DNA from: Mycobacteriales bacterium
GTDB taxonomy: Bacteria; Actinomycetota; Actinomycetes; Mycobacteriales; SCTD01
Direction: 5' to 3'
Assembly: GCA_030447385.1 (NCBI GenBank)
Contig: JAUJOY010000001.1
Location: forward strand, 623,629-687,628
DNA length: 64,000 bases
Shown here: piece by piece, positions 1-7,415 of the stretch
Position numbering within the stretch: the stretch's first letter is position 1
How the letters are laid out: each line of letters begins with the position of its first letter
The notes under the pieces: generated by a model
The model's input: only the letters and a program-made list of their open reading frames with translations
Database searches by the model: none
Told to the model about the DNA's origin: nothing
Position numbers and translations under genes: made by a program

Positions 1-70
1 GCCGGGGGACAGCAGGCAGGGCCTCGCGGCGTCCCCGATACTGGAGAGGTCTCCGAGTGAAGGACCTCCC

Positions 71-649
71 GTGATGCGCCCGGCCGTGCTCGCTGCCGCC
101 CTCTGCGGCGTGCTCGCGCTGACCGGGTGCAGCGGCAAGAACGCCACCGCAGACGGGCCCACGACCCCGCAGCTCAAGTCGCTGGCCACCGGACCGGACG
201 GCCTCATCCCTCCGGCCGACCGCCGCCCGGCGCCCGCGCTGTCGGGCACGACGCTGGCCGGTGAGCCGCTCGACGTGGCCGGCCTCGGCGGCCAGGTCGT
301 GGTGCTCAACTTCTGGGCCTCCTGGTGCGCGCCGTGCCGCGCCGAGGCGGCCACCCTCAACGAGGTCGCCCACCGCACCTTTGACGCGGGGGTCCGCTTC
401 GTCGGCATCAACGTCAAGGACGAGCTCGAGCCGGCCAGAGCCTTCGAGCGCAAGCAGCAGGTGGCCTACCCCTCGCTGCACGACCAGCCGGGGCGGCTGC
501 TGCTGCAGTTCCGGCACGCCATCCCGCAGACCCCGCCGACCACGCTCGTCCTGGATCGGCAGGGCCGTGTCGCGGCCTTCTTCGCCGGAGGGGTGCGGCT
601 GTCCGACCTGCTCGGTCCGGTCGAGTCGATCGCCGCGGAACCGGCCTGA
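71..649 (+). CDS. resA: ResA/CcsX-like thioredoxin lipoprotein, cytochrome c maturation
   Basis: Membrane-anchored thioredoxin of the system II (Ccs/Res) cytochrome c maturation pathway. It acts outside the membrane to keep the heme-binding cysteines of apocytochrome c reduced. A lipoprotein signal ends in the lipobox LTGC (Cys20). The thioredoxin fold carries the redox motif WCAPC (Cys86, Cys89) and the cis-Pro region TPPT near residue 155. At 192 aa it is normal for the family. GTG at 71 is followed directly by ATG at 74, both behind AAGGA at 60-64, so either may be the start. It heads a four-gene cluster, with ccdA beginning two bases after its stop. The assignment is secure by motif and context. 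Confidence 0.9.
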   Translation: MMRPAVLAAALCGVLALTGCSGKNATADGPTTPQLKSLATGPDGLIPPADRRPAPALSGTTLAGEPLDVAGLGGQVVVLNFWASWCAPCRAEAATLNEVAHRTFDAGVRFVGINVKDELEPARAFERKQQVAYPSLHDQPGRLLLQFRHAIPQTPPTTLVLDRQGRVAAFFAGGVRLSDLLGPVESIAAEPA

Positions 650-650
650 C

Positions 651-1505
651 GTGGGGATCGCCGAGGCCTTCGTCGACACCGTGACCGACGGGTCGCTGCT
701 GCTCGCCGTCCCGGTCGCCGCGGTGGCGGGGCTGGTGTCGTTCCTGTCGCCGTGCGTGCTGCCCCTCGTGCCCGGCTACCTGTCCTTCGTCACCGGGCTG
801 ACGGGGGAGGAGCTGGGGGACCCCCGGGTGGGTCCCGGCGAGGAGGACAGCGCGGCGCCCCGCAGCGCAGGACCGGCGGAGGACGCTGCAGCCGGAGGCA
901 CACTGGTCGCCCAGCGCAGGCCCGTCCGCAGGGGCCGGGTGCTCGCGGGCAGCGTGCTGTTCGTCGCCGGCTTCAGCGCAGTGTTCGTCACCAGCGGGGC
1001 GCTGTTCGGCGGGCTCGGGTCCGCCCTGGCGGGCCAGCAGGCGAGTGTCGACCTCGTGCTGGGCGCGCTCACGCTCGGGCTCGGCCTGGTCTTCCTCGGC
1101 GTCTTCCCGTCGCTGCAGCGGGAGGTACGCCTGCACCGGCTGCCCTCACCGGGTCTGGCCGGTGCGCCGGCGCTCGGCGTGCTGTTCGGCGTCGGTTGGA
1201 CGCCCTGCCTCGGGCCGACGCTCGCGGCCGTCCAGACGCTCGCCTACCGTGAGGCGAGCGCCGGCCGCGGAGCCCTGCTCACCGCGGCCTACTGCGCGGG
1301 GCTCGGCATCCCGTTCGTGCTCACCGGCCTCGCGATGCGGCGGGCGCTCGGCGCCTTCGACGTGGTCAAGCGCCACTACGCGCTCGTGATGCGCGTGGGC
1401 GGCGGGCTGCTCGTGGTCGTCGGGCTGCTGCTGATCAGCGGCCTGTGGGCCGAGGTCATGGTCGAGCTGCGCGGGTGGGTCACCGGCTTCGAGACGGCGG
1501 TCTGA
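651..1505 (+). CDS. ccdA: CcdA-type cytochrome c biogenesis transmembrane protein
   Basis: Integral membrane protein that passes electrons from cytoplasmic thioredoxin to ResA outside the cell. The family's two membrane cysteines are present: Cys35 in FLSPCVLPLV and Cys186 in VGWTPCLGPT. Between the early and middle membrane segments lies a hydrophilic, Gly/Ala/Glu-rich loop (about residues 50-95), longer than in minimal CcdA proteins. The reading frame stays open far upstream, but GTG 651, just after the resA stop, gives a normal N-terminus and 284 aa. The stop is directly followed by the resB start, which suggests translational coupling. Confidence 0.9.
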   Translation: MGIAEAFVDTVTDGSLLLAVPVAAVAGLVSFLSPCVLPLVPGYLSFVTGLTGEELGDPRVGPGEEDSAAPRSAGPAEDAAAGGTLVAQRRPVRRGRVLAGSVLFVAGFSAVFVTSGALFGGLGSALAGQQASVDLVLGALTLGLGLVFLGVFPSLQREVRLHRLPSPGLAGAPALGVLFGVGWTPCLGPTLAAVQTLAYREASAGRGALLTAAYCAGLGIPFVLTGLAMRRALGAFDVVKRHYALVMRVGGGLLVVVGLLLISGLWAEVMVELRGWVTGFETAV

Positions 1506-3134
1506 GTGACCGTCACCTCCGACCGTGAGGCGACCAGGCTCTCCACCGCGCCGGAGCCGGTCGCCCCCGCACCCGCGCGGCGGCAGTCGTTCCTCGCGCC
1601 GTGGCGCCGCGCCTGGCGCCAGCTGACGAGCATGCGCACGGCGCTGCTGCTGCTGTTCCTGCTCGCCCTCGCGAGCGTGCCCGGGTCGTTCCTGCCGCAG
1701 CGCGGCCTGAACCCGGTCGCCGTCAAGCAGTACTTCGCCGAGCACTCGACGCTCGCACCGGTGCTCGACCGGGTCTACGCCTTCGACGTCTTCGCCGCGC
1801 CGTGGTTCGCCGCGGTCTACCTGCTGCTGTTCGTCTCCCTCGTCGGCTGCCTCTCCTCGCGGCTGAGGCTGCACGCGAAGGCGCTCACGACGGCGCCGCC
1901 GGCGGTCCCCCGGGTGCTGTCGCGGATGCCGTCCGCCGAGCGGTGGGAGACCGACGCGGAGGCGGGCGCGGTCCTCGAGCAGGTGCGCACGGTGCTGCGC
2001 CGAGGGCGCTGGCGGGTCGTCGTACGGTCCGACGGCGGGCACGAGGACGCCGACGCGCTGTCGGCCGAGAAGGGCTACCTGCGCGAGAGCGGCAACCTGC
2101 TCTTCCACATCTCCCTGGTCGTGCTCCTCGTCGGCATCGCCATGGGCGGCCTGCTCGGCTTCCAGGGCACGGTGCTGGTCAAGGAGGGCGACGGGTTCGC
2201 CAACACCGTCCTGGCCTACGACGACATCAAGCCCGGTCGGCGGTTCGACCCCAGCCGCCTGGTGCCGTTCAGCTTTGAGCTCGACGACTTCCAGGCGACC
2301 TACGGCGACGACGGCAAGGCGCTGACCTTCCTCGCCCAGATCCGCTACGCAGCCGGACCCGCGGACGGGCAGCGGCCGTACGCGCTGCGGGTCAACCACC
2401 CGCTGGTGGTCGACGGGGCGAAGACCTACCTGCTCGGTCACGGCTACGCACCGAAGGTGCTCGTCGTCGACCGCGAGGGCAACGAGCTGTCGCAGACCGT
2501 CGCGTGCCTGCCGCAGGGGCCGACCTTCCTGTCGACCTGCACGATCAAGGTCCCGGACGCCGCCGGGGAGCAGCTGGCGTTCGAGGGGGTCTTCACCCCG
2601 ACGACGGTGCAGGACCCGGTGAACGGGCAGGTCGCGTCGGTCTACCCGGCACCCGAGAACCCGGCGCTCACCGTCCTCGGCTACCGCGGCGACCTCGGCA
2701 TCGACGACGGCCGGGCCGCCTCGGTCTACAACCTCGAGGACCGCACGCGACTCACGCCGATCGGGGACGGGCGGACGCCGCAGAAGCTCTCCCCCGGCCA
2801 GACCTGGGACCTGCCGGGCGGCGGCAGCCTGACCTTCGTCGAGACCACCGAGTGGGCCACCTTCCAGGTCACCCAGGACCCGGGGAAGGTCGTCGCTCTG
2901 GTGGCGGGCATCGGCATGGTCGTCGGGCTGTGCCTGTCGCTGTCCGTACGCCGCCGGCGGGTGTGGCTGCGGCTCTCCCCGGCAGGCGCCGACCGGCCAC
3001 CGGGTCGTACCGTGGTGGAGATCGCCGGGCTGGCCCGCACCAACAGCGAGGCCTTCGCCGGGGAGTTCGCCCGCCTGGTGGACCGGGTCCGCAGCACGGC
3101 CCCGCCCCGTACGCCTTCCGAGGAGCCTGCGTGA
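1506..3134 (+). CDS. resB: ResB-family cytochrome c synthesis protein
   Basis: Half of the ResB-ResC (CcsB-CcsA) heme delivery and ligation complex. The 542-aa protein has three membrane segments in its first 220 residues (near 45-65, 98-118 and 197-215), a large extracytoplasmic domain, and a last membrane segment near 460-480 followed by a basic cytoplasmic tail. This is the normal ResB topology. GTG 1506 directly follows the ccdA stop. The 3' end overlaps the next gene by four bases (GTGA). Identification rests on topology, the order resA-ccdA-resB-ccsB, and ResB-like sequence such as the N-terminal SVPGSFLPQR. Confidence 0.92.
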   Translation: MTVTSDREATRLSTAPEPVAPAPARRQSFLAPWRRAWRQLTSMRTALLLLFLLALASVPGSFLPQRGLNPVAVKQYFAEHSTLAPVLDRVYAFDVFAAPWFAAVYLLLFVSLVGCLSSRLRLHAKALTTAPPAVPRVLSRMPSAERWETDAEAGAVLEQVRTVLRRGRWRVVVRSDGGHEDADALSAEKGYLRESGNLLFHISLVVLLVGIAMGGLLGFQGTVLVKEGDGFANTVLAYDDIKPGRRFDPSRLVPFSFELDDFQATYGDDGKALTFLAQIRYAAGPADGQRPYALRVNHPLVVDGAKTYLLGHGYAPKVLVVDREGNELSQTVACLPQGPTFLSTCTIKVPDAAGEQLAFEGVFTPTTVQDPVNGQVASVYPAPENPALTVLGYRGDLGIDDGRAASVYNLEDRTRLTPIGDGRTPQKLSPGQTWDLPGGGSLTFVETTEWATFQVTQDPGKVVALVAGIGMVVGLCLSLSVRRRRVWLRLSPAGADRPPGRTVVEIAGLARTNSEAFAGEFARLVDRVRSTAPPRTPSEEPA

Positions 3135-4144
3135 GCGACCTGGCACTGGCCGGTCTGAGCGACAGCCTGCTGTTCGGCGCCGTCCTGCTCTACACGCTGG
3201 CGATGCTCGGCTTCGCGGGCGAGCAGGCCTCCCGCCGGTCGCACCGGGTGTCCGCCGCCGCCGGGGAGCGCTCGTCCGCGCGCGAGTCCGCGGCCGCCCG
3301 CACCCGGATGATGGCCGGCGCCGGTGGCCCCGCACTGGCCGCACCGGCCGCCACTCCCCCGCCTCCGCCGGCACAGCGCGCGCCGAGCCGGGCCGGCGCG
3401 ATCGGGCTCGCCCTCACCGGGATCGGCGCGGTCGTGCACGTCGGCTCGGTGATCACGCGCGGGTTCGCGGCTCACCGGGTGCCGTGGGGCAACATGTACG
3501 AGTTCTCCTCGGCGGTGGCGCTCTGCGCAGTGGTGATCTTCCTCGTGCTCGTCGCCGGCAGGCGGGCGGACCGCGCGCTCGGCGCCTTCGTGATGGTGCC
3601 GGTCGTGCTCTACCTCGGCCTGGCCGGCACGGTGCTCTACACCGCCGCAGGCCCGCTGGTGCCGGCGCTCGACTCCTACTGGATCAAGATCCACGTCTTC
3701 GCGGCTGTCCTGTCCTCGGGTGCCTTCCTGCTGTCCGGGATGGTCGCGCTGCTCTACCTGCTGCGCTGCCGCCACGACGCGCAGGTGGCCGCGGGTCGCA
3801 CGCCCCGCTTCCCCCTGTCGATGGGCTCGGCCCTGCCGGCGGCTCCGGCCCTTGACCGCGTGACGTACGGCGTCATCGCGTTCGCGTTCCCGATCTGGAC
3901 CTTCGCGATCATCGCCGGCGCCATCTGGGCAGAGGCCGCGTGGGGGCGCTACTGGGGCTGGGACCCCAAGGAGACCTGGTCGTTCATCACCTGGGTGCTC
4001 TACGCCGGCTACCTGCACGCCCGCGCGACGGCGGGGTGGAAGGGCACGAAGGCGGCCTGGATCGCCGTCGCCGCGGCCGGCGCGCTGATCGTCGACTACT
4101 ACGTCGTGAACATCTTCGTGGTCGGGTTCCACTCCTACGCCTGA
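3131..4144 (+). CDS. ccsB: CcsB/ResC heme-handling cytochrome c synthase subunit
   Basis: Multi-spanning membrane protein of the heme-handling family. With ResB it exports heme and joins it to apocytochrome c. The tryptophan-rich WWD-type motif appears as YWGWDPKETWSF near residues 274-285, flanked by membrane segments. Conserved histidines are present, for example in KIHVF and the C-terminal FHSY. GTG 3131 overlaps the resB stop (GTGA) and gives 337 aa. After the first membrane helix there is a Pro/Ala-rich linker (about residues 40-85) longer than in short homologues. It is the last gene of the ccs cluster and converges with the next gene. Confidence 0.93.
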   Translation: MSDLALAGLSDSLLFGAVLLYTLAMLGFAGEQASRRSHRVSAAAGERSSARESAAARTRMMAGAGGPALAAPAATPPPPPAQRAPSRAGAIGLALTGIGAVVHVGSVITRGFAAHRVPWGNMYEFSSAVALCAVVIFLVLVAGRRADRALGAFVMVPVVLYLGLAGTVLYTAAGPLVPALDSYWIKIHVFAAVLSSGAFLLSGMVALLYLLRCRHDAQVAAGRTPRFPLSMGSALPAAPALDRVTYGVIAFAFPIWTFAIIAGAIWAEAAWGRYWGWDPKETWSFITWVLYAGYLHARATAGWKGTKAAWIAVAAAGALIVDYYVVNIFVVGFHSYA

Positions 4145-4178
4145 GCGTCCGCCGCCCGCTCCCGGACGTCGAGCTCAG
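4141..4178 (+). terminator. Hairpin between convergent genes
   Basis: An outer stem CTGAGC/GCTCAG and an inner stem GTCCG/CGGAC form an imperfect hairpin between ccsB and the opposing small membrane protein gene. There is no T-run. Its place between convergent stops makes a bidirectional terminator plausible. Confidence 0.35.
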
Positions 4179-4486
4179 ACCGTGTCGTCGCGGGGGTCGC
4201 TGGCCCGGCGGCGCTGCTCGTCGGCTCGGCGGCGCAGGTCGCGCAGGAAGTCCTCGTCGTCGTCGGGCGGGCGCGGAGCCGCTGCCGGCCGGGTCGGGTT
4301 CCTGCGGGTGGCGCCACGCGGTGGCCGGCCGAACAGGAACCACGTCGCGGGCCCGAGCACGGGAGCCAGAACGACGACGAACCACACCGGCTTGGGCAGC
4401 GTGCGCACGGCGCTCGGCGGCGTCGTCACGAGATCGAGCACGCAGTAGACCAGCAGCGCGAGGCTGGCCACGATCAACAAGAACAC
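4175..4486 (-). CDS. PLDc_N-type small membrane protein
   Basis: 103-aa protein with two hydrophobic helices (residues 1-20 and about 33-52). The second sits in the pattern KPVWFVVVLAPVLGPATWFLFGR, typical of the phospholipase D-nuclease N-terminal (PLDc_N) domain, which occurs alone in many actinobacterial membrane proteins. The C-terminal half is charged, with DDDED followed by an Arg-rich stretch. GTG start at 4486 is preceded by GGGAGG at a suitable distance. No catalytic HKD motif is present, so nuclease activity is not implied and the function is unknown. It converges with ccsB and lies just downstream of bldC on the same strand. Confidence 0.75.
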   Translation of the reverse strand: MFLLIVASLALLVYCVLDLVTTPPSAVRTLPKPVWFVVVLAPVLGPATWFLFGRPPRGATRRNPTRPAAAPRPPDDDEDFLRDLRRRADEQRRRASDPRDDTV

Positions 4487-4576
4487 TTCGTACGACCTCC
4501 CGGCATCGAACGATCCTACGAGGTCGAGAGCCTCGCGGCGGGGCCCCCGCGCCGGGAGGCAGTCCCGGGAGAAGGG

Positions 4577-4831
4577 CTAGTGCGGAATGGCGCTGCGTCC
4601 GGGCTGAGGCTGCGCCGGGATCGACGTCGACCGGGATGCGTCACGACGACCGCCCTCGAGCAGCGCCCGCACCTCGGACTCACGAAAACGGCGGTGCCCA
4701 CCCGGCGTGCGGATGCTGTTGATCCGACCGGCGGCAGCCCAGCGGGTGACCGTCTTCGGGTCCACCCGGAACAGCGTCGCGACCTCACCCGGGGTCAGCA
4801 GTCGATCCCGGCCCGCCGGCGTCTCGTTCAT
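4577..4831 (-). CDS. bldC: BldC-like MerR-family DNA-binding protein
   Basis: Small (84 aa) regulator made almost wholly of one winged helix-turn-helix of the MerR type: LLTPGEVATLFRVDPKTVTRW, then GHRRF and EVRALL. This is the signature of BldC, which in Streptomyces binds direct repeats cooperatively and holds back development. The core spans residues 10-60. The Ser/Pro-rich tail of about 20 residues is longer than in the roughly 68-aa Streptomyces protein. ATG at 4831. The 270-base upstream region, shared with the divergent LPxTG gene, contains several CCGGT-type repeats. The family call is firm; the target genes are unknown. Confidence 0.88.
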   Translation of the reverse strand: MNETPAGRDRLLTPGEVATLFRVDPKTVTRWAAAGRINSIRTPGGHRRFRESEVRALLEGGRRDASRSTSIPAQPQPGRSAIPH

Positions 4832-4868
4832 CTCGTGCGACCTTCCACCGGAGCTCGGAGCCCGAGCC

Positions 4869-4931
4869 GACCGGTTCTCCGGTCGCTGACCGGTTCAACG
4901 AATGAAAGGCACACCGGTGACGCCGGTGACG
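4869..4931. repeat. Cluster of ACCGGT-type repeats between bldC and the LPxTG gene
   Basis: GACCGGTT occurs at 4869-4876 and again at 4888-4895, 19 bases apart. A perfect tandem 9-mer CCGGTGACG follows at 4914-4922 and 4923-4931. The spacing and location in a divergent promoter region suggest regulator binding sites, possibly for BldC itself, but that is inference. Confidence 0.4.
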
Positions 4932-4993
4932 GGCCGGTCCTTCCGGGGACAGACAACTCGGCCCGCAAGGTGGCAGAACCTGATGGAGCAGCG

Positions 4994-5098
4994 CTTCTCG
5001 TGAAGAGATGGCCCAGAAGGGCCATGGTCCTGAAGAAGCAGCACCATGATCCTCTCCAGGCAGCGGCACGGCTTCCCGTGCACCTTCTTCTCCTGGAG
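4994..5098 (+). promoter_or_regulatory. Structured 5' leader that can sequester the ribosome binding site
   Basis: Upstream of the LPxTG gene are consecutive perfect hairpins: CTTC-tcgt-GAAG (4994-5005), ATGGCCC-agaa-GGGCCAT (5008-5025) and GCACGG-cttc-CCGTGC (5066-5081). CTCCAGG (5054-5060) is the exact complement of CCTGGAG (5092-5098), which holds the Shine-Dalgarno GGAG (5095-5098) for the start at 5105. A competing helix, GAAGAAG (5032-5038) with CTTCTTC (5084-5090), crosses this one, so the two folds exclude each other or make a pseudoknot. This is how a translational switch is built. No known riboswitch class is recognised. Confidence 0.5.
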
Positions 5099-5104
5099 CA
5101 TCCT

Positions 5105-7039
5105 GTGCGTCTCACTCCTTTGTTGTCCGCCGCGGCGGCGACATCACTGCTCGCCGCTCTCGCCACGCCGGCCGCCGCCGCCACCCCGCCGGCGCCCGGG
5201 CTCGGCACCGCCCTCTCCGGTGGGTCCCTGGCCAAGCTGTCCGCCGCGGGGCAGGTCCTCGAGGCGGTCCGCCTCGAGCTGCCCACCGGCACCGTGGACG
5301 GGTCGAAGGCCCTGGTCCGCATCGTGCCGCTGCTGGCCGGTGGAGTTCCGGTGGGTCAGCCGGTGGAGGTGCCGGCCGGCCAGGAGAGGAGCATTCCCGC
5401 CAGGACCGCCGGGCTTCCCGGGGTGGTCTCGCTCACGAGTCCCGGCGCGTCGATCTCGGCACTGCTCGGCCCGGACGGACCGGTGGCCGCCGCCACGACC
5501 ACCGGGCTCGGCGACCTCAAGCTGCTCGGCGGGAACGTGCTCGGCAACGGGTCCTTCGCCAGCACCTCGAAGGTGGGCAAGGTGGGCTCCACCGCGACGA
5601 AGTCGCTCGCCCTCGACGGCCTGGCGCTGCCGTCCCTGCTCGACCTGCTGACCAACCTCGGGCTGGACCTCGAGGCCCTGCCGGCGGTGACCCTCCCTCG
5701 CCTCCTGGACGGGCTGAACCTGCTGCCCCAGGCGCAGATCGAGGACCTGCTGGCGCTGATCGACGCGCTCGACCTCGCGAGCGTCGGGGACCTCGTCGGG
5801 CTGGGGACGCTGGACCAGGCGGGCCTCGACGCGCTGACCGCCGACCTGGAGACGGCCGAGGCCGAGGCTCTCGTCAACCTCGCGGGAGCCACCCCGGAGG
5901 CCGGCGCCGCTGCAACGCTGCTGGACCAGATCGCGGCGCTGAGCTCGGCTCCCGCGCCGGCCGCCAGCACCTCGTCCTCCCGCACCCAGGCGGTCGGCGA
6001 CCTGGACGCGGTCGTCGACGCGCTGAACGGCGGTACGCAGGAGGCGCCCACGCTGACCGGCGGCTCGCTCGCACCCGTCCTCGGCCTGGTGGACGCGGCG
6101 ACCGAGACCGAGCTCGGCGGCCTGCTCGCAGACCCCGCCCTCGACCCGGCTGCCCTCCTGGCCACCCTGCAGGACGTGCTGGACCAGGTGCTCGGCGGCC
6201 TGCTGGGCGACATCCTCGGCGACCTGCCGGTGCCGACCGACGACCTGCTCGGGCTGCTGGACACCTCGCTGCTGTCACTCGGCGCCCTGGACGTCAACAC
6301 GGTCGCCCGCAGCGGCGACGTCGACCTCGCGGATGTCACCGGCCTGCTGGCGGGGCTGGAGGTCCTCGGCACGGACGTGCTCGACGCCGTGCTCGGCAAG
6401 AGCGAGGTCGACCTCACCGGGTTGCTCGCCGACAAGAGCGCCAACCTGCAGAAGGTGCAGGGCGCGGTGGACGGACTGCTGAAGACCGTCACCGACGTGC
6501 TGGGCACTGCCGGGGTGACCTTGCCCCTGCCGGAGGTGGACTTCCTGCGGGTCGTCGAGGAGAGCGTGACAGCTGCGGGCGGCACCAAGACCTCCCGCGC
6601 AGGCGTCGAGGCCGTGTCGCTCACGTGGGCGCTCGACAAGCTCAACATCCCGGCCGTGTCGTCGCTGACGGACAGCCGGATCGCCGGTGCGGACGCGCTG
6701 CGCAACCTGCCGGCGTCGACGATCACCACCCGCAACGCCGCGATGCAGGTCCCCGGGCCGCCGACCGGCCAGCTGCCCGGTGTCCTCACCGCCGCCCAGC
6801 GCACCAGCCTGCTGTCCACGCCGCTCTCGCTGGTGCTCGGTGACCTGACCGACACCGCGGTCTTCACCGCGGCAGGGGCGGTGCCGCCGACCGTGGTGCC
6901 GCCGGCAGCTCCGCCGGCGGACCTCCCGGCGGACCTGCCCCGCACCGGCGGGATCTCGCTGCTGGCACTGACCGGCGTCGCCCTCATGGCGGCAGCGGTC
7001 GTGCTGCGCCGCCGCCGGCTCGGCGGTCTCGCCGGCTAG
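5105..7039 (+). CDS. Secreted Leu-rich protein with LPxTG-type C-terminal anchor
   Basis: 644-aa exported protein of unknown function. It has a signal peptide (residues 1 to about 25, ending ATPAAAA). A long body is rich in Leu, Gly, Asp and Val, with repeated GLLG/DLLGLL-like stretches but no recognised enzyme domain. The C-terminus has LPRTGG, a hydrophobic helix and the basic tail RRRRLGG, which is the layout of a sortase substrate. The frame is open from 4580, but GTG 5105 has GGAG six bases upstream and gives a clean signal peptide. It is divergent from bldC and followed by a strong terminator-like hairpin. No sortase gene lies in the window. Confidence 0.75.
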   Translation: MRLTPLLSAAAATSLLAALATPAAAATPPAPGLGTALSGGSLAKLSAAGQVLEAVRLELPTGTVDGSKALVRIVPLLAGGVPVGQPVEVPAGQERSIPARTAGLPGVVSLTSPGASISALLGPDGPVAAATTTGLGDLKLLGGNVLGNGSFASTSKVGKVGSTATKSLALDGLALPSLLDLLTNLGLDLEALPAVTLPRLLDGLNLLPQAQIEDLLALIDALDLASVGDLVGLGTLDQAGLDALTADLETAEAEALVNLAGATPEAGAAATLLDQIAALSSAPAPAASTSSSRTQAVGDLDAVVDALNGGTQEAPTLTGGSLAPVLGLVDAATETELGGLLADPALDPAALLATLQDVLDQVLGGLLGDILGDLPVPTDDLLGLLDTSLLSLGALDVNTVARSGDVDLADVTGLLAGLEVLGTDVLDAVLGKSEVDLTGLLADKSANLQKVQGAVDGLLKTVTDVLGTAGVTLPLPEVDFLRVVEESVTAAGGTKTSRAGVEAVSLTWALDKLNIPAVSSLTDSRIAGADALRNLPASTITTRNAAMQVPGPPTGQLPGVLTAAQRTSLLSTPLSLVLGDLTDTAVFTAAGAVPPTVVPPAAPPADLPADLPRTGGISLLALTGVALMAAAVVLRRRRLGGLAG

Positions 7040-7056
7040 CCCGGAGCCTCATGGAC

Positions 7057-7094
7057 GGGCGCCGCGGCAACCCGCAAGGGAAGCCGCGGCGCCC
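7057..7094 (+). terminator. Strong hairpin terminator after the LPxTG gene
   Basis: GGGCGCCGCGGC (7057-7068) and its perfect complement (7083-7094) form a 12-bp stem with a 14-base loop, followed by TTT. It lies 17 bases after the upstream stop and argues that the next gene starts at 7117, not at the earlier in-frame ATG 7051. Confidence 0.7.
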
Positions 7095-7116
7095 TTTCCC
7101 GTCCTACTGTGAGCTC

Positions 7117-7410
7117 ATGGAGACGCCGGCGGATCCGGGCCCGCCCCGGCCCGGTCGTGCCTTCGCCGTCTACTCGGCGCTGCGCCTCGCGCTCCTGCTG
7201 GTGTGCGTGGCTGTCCTGCTGGCAATCGGCCTCGACGGGCTGGTGGCCGTCGGCGGCGGCGTGCTCCTGTCGGCCGTGCTGAGCCTGGTGCTCCTGCGCC
7301 GGCAGCGCGACGCCTTCACGGCCGCCTCGGTGGCCCGGGCGCAGCAGCGCAAGGCCGACAGGGCCAACCGTCGCGCCCGCCTGGACGGGACCGACCCGAC
7401 GCCCTCCTGA
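7117..7410 (+). CDS. DUF4229-like small membrane protein
   Basis: 97-aa protein with two membrane helices (about residues 18-35 and 40-60). Next comes the family-typical LLRRQRDAFTAASVARAQQRKADR, a basic amphipathic tail. This matches the DUF4229 pattern seen across actinobacteria. Function unknown. ATG 7117 is preferred because TACTGT, a -10-like box, lies seven bases upstream as in leaderless transcripts, and because the in-frame ATG at 7051 lies before the terminator hairpin. It ends five bases before the convergent peptidase gene. Confidence 0.7.
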   Translation: METPADPGPPRPGRAFAVYSALRLALLLVCVAVLLAIGLDGLVAVGGGVLLSAVLSLVLLRRQRDAFTAASVARAQQRKADRANRRARLDGTDPTPS

Positions 7411-7415
7411 GCGCC

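Noticed and set aside
1-70. Possible end of an upstream gene (open frame with a stop at 58-60)
   Set aside because: Only 20 codons are visible, without recognisable sequence; it cannot be told from non-coding DNA.
261-650. Long N-terminal extension of CcdA
   Set aside because: It overlaps resA in another frame and is Arg/Ser-rich; GTG 651 gives the expected membrane protein.
1146-3374. Very long open frame on the minus strand opposite ccdA and resB
   Set aside because: Composition is Arg/Gly/His-rich without domains; it is a by-product of high GC at third codon positions in the real plus-strand genes. The same holds for 8301-10598, 15042-16679 upstream of 16226, 16474-18582 and 25799-27820.
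4580-5104. Upstream extension of the LPxTG gene
   Set aside because: The extension runs through the bldC gene and has no signal-like or domain-like sequence; GTG 5105 has a ribosome binding site and starts a clean signal peptide.
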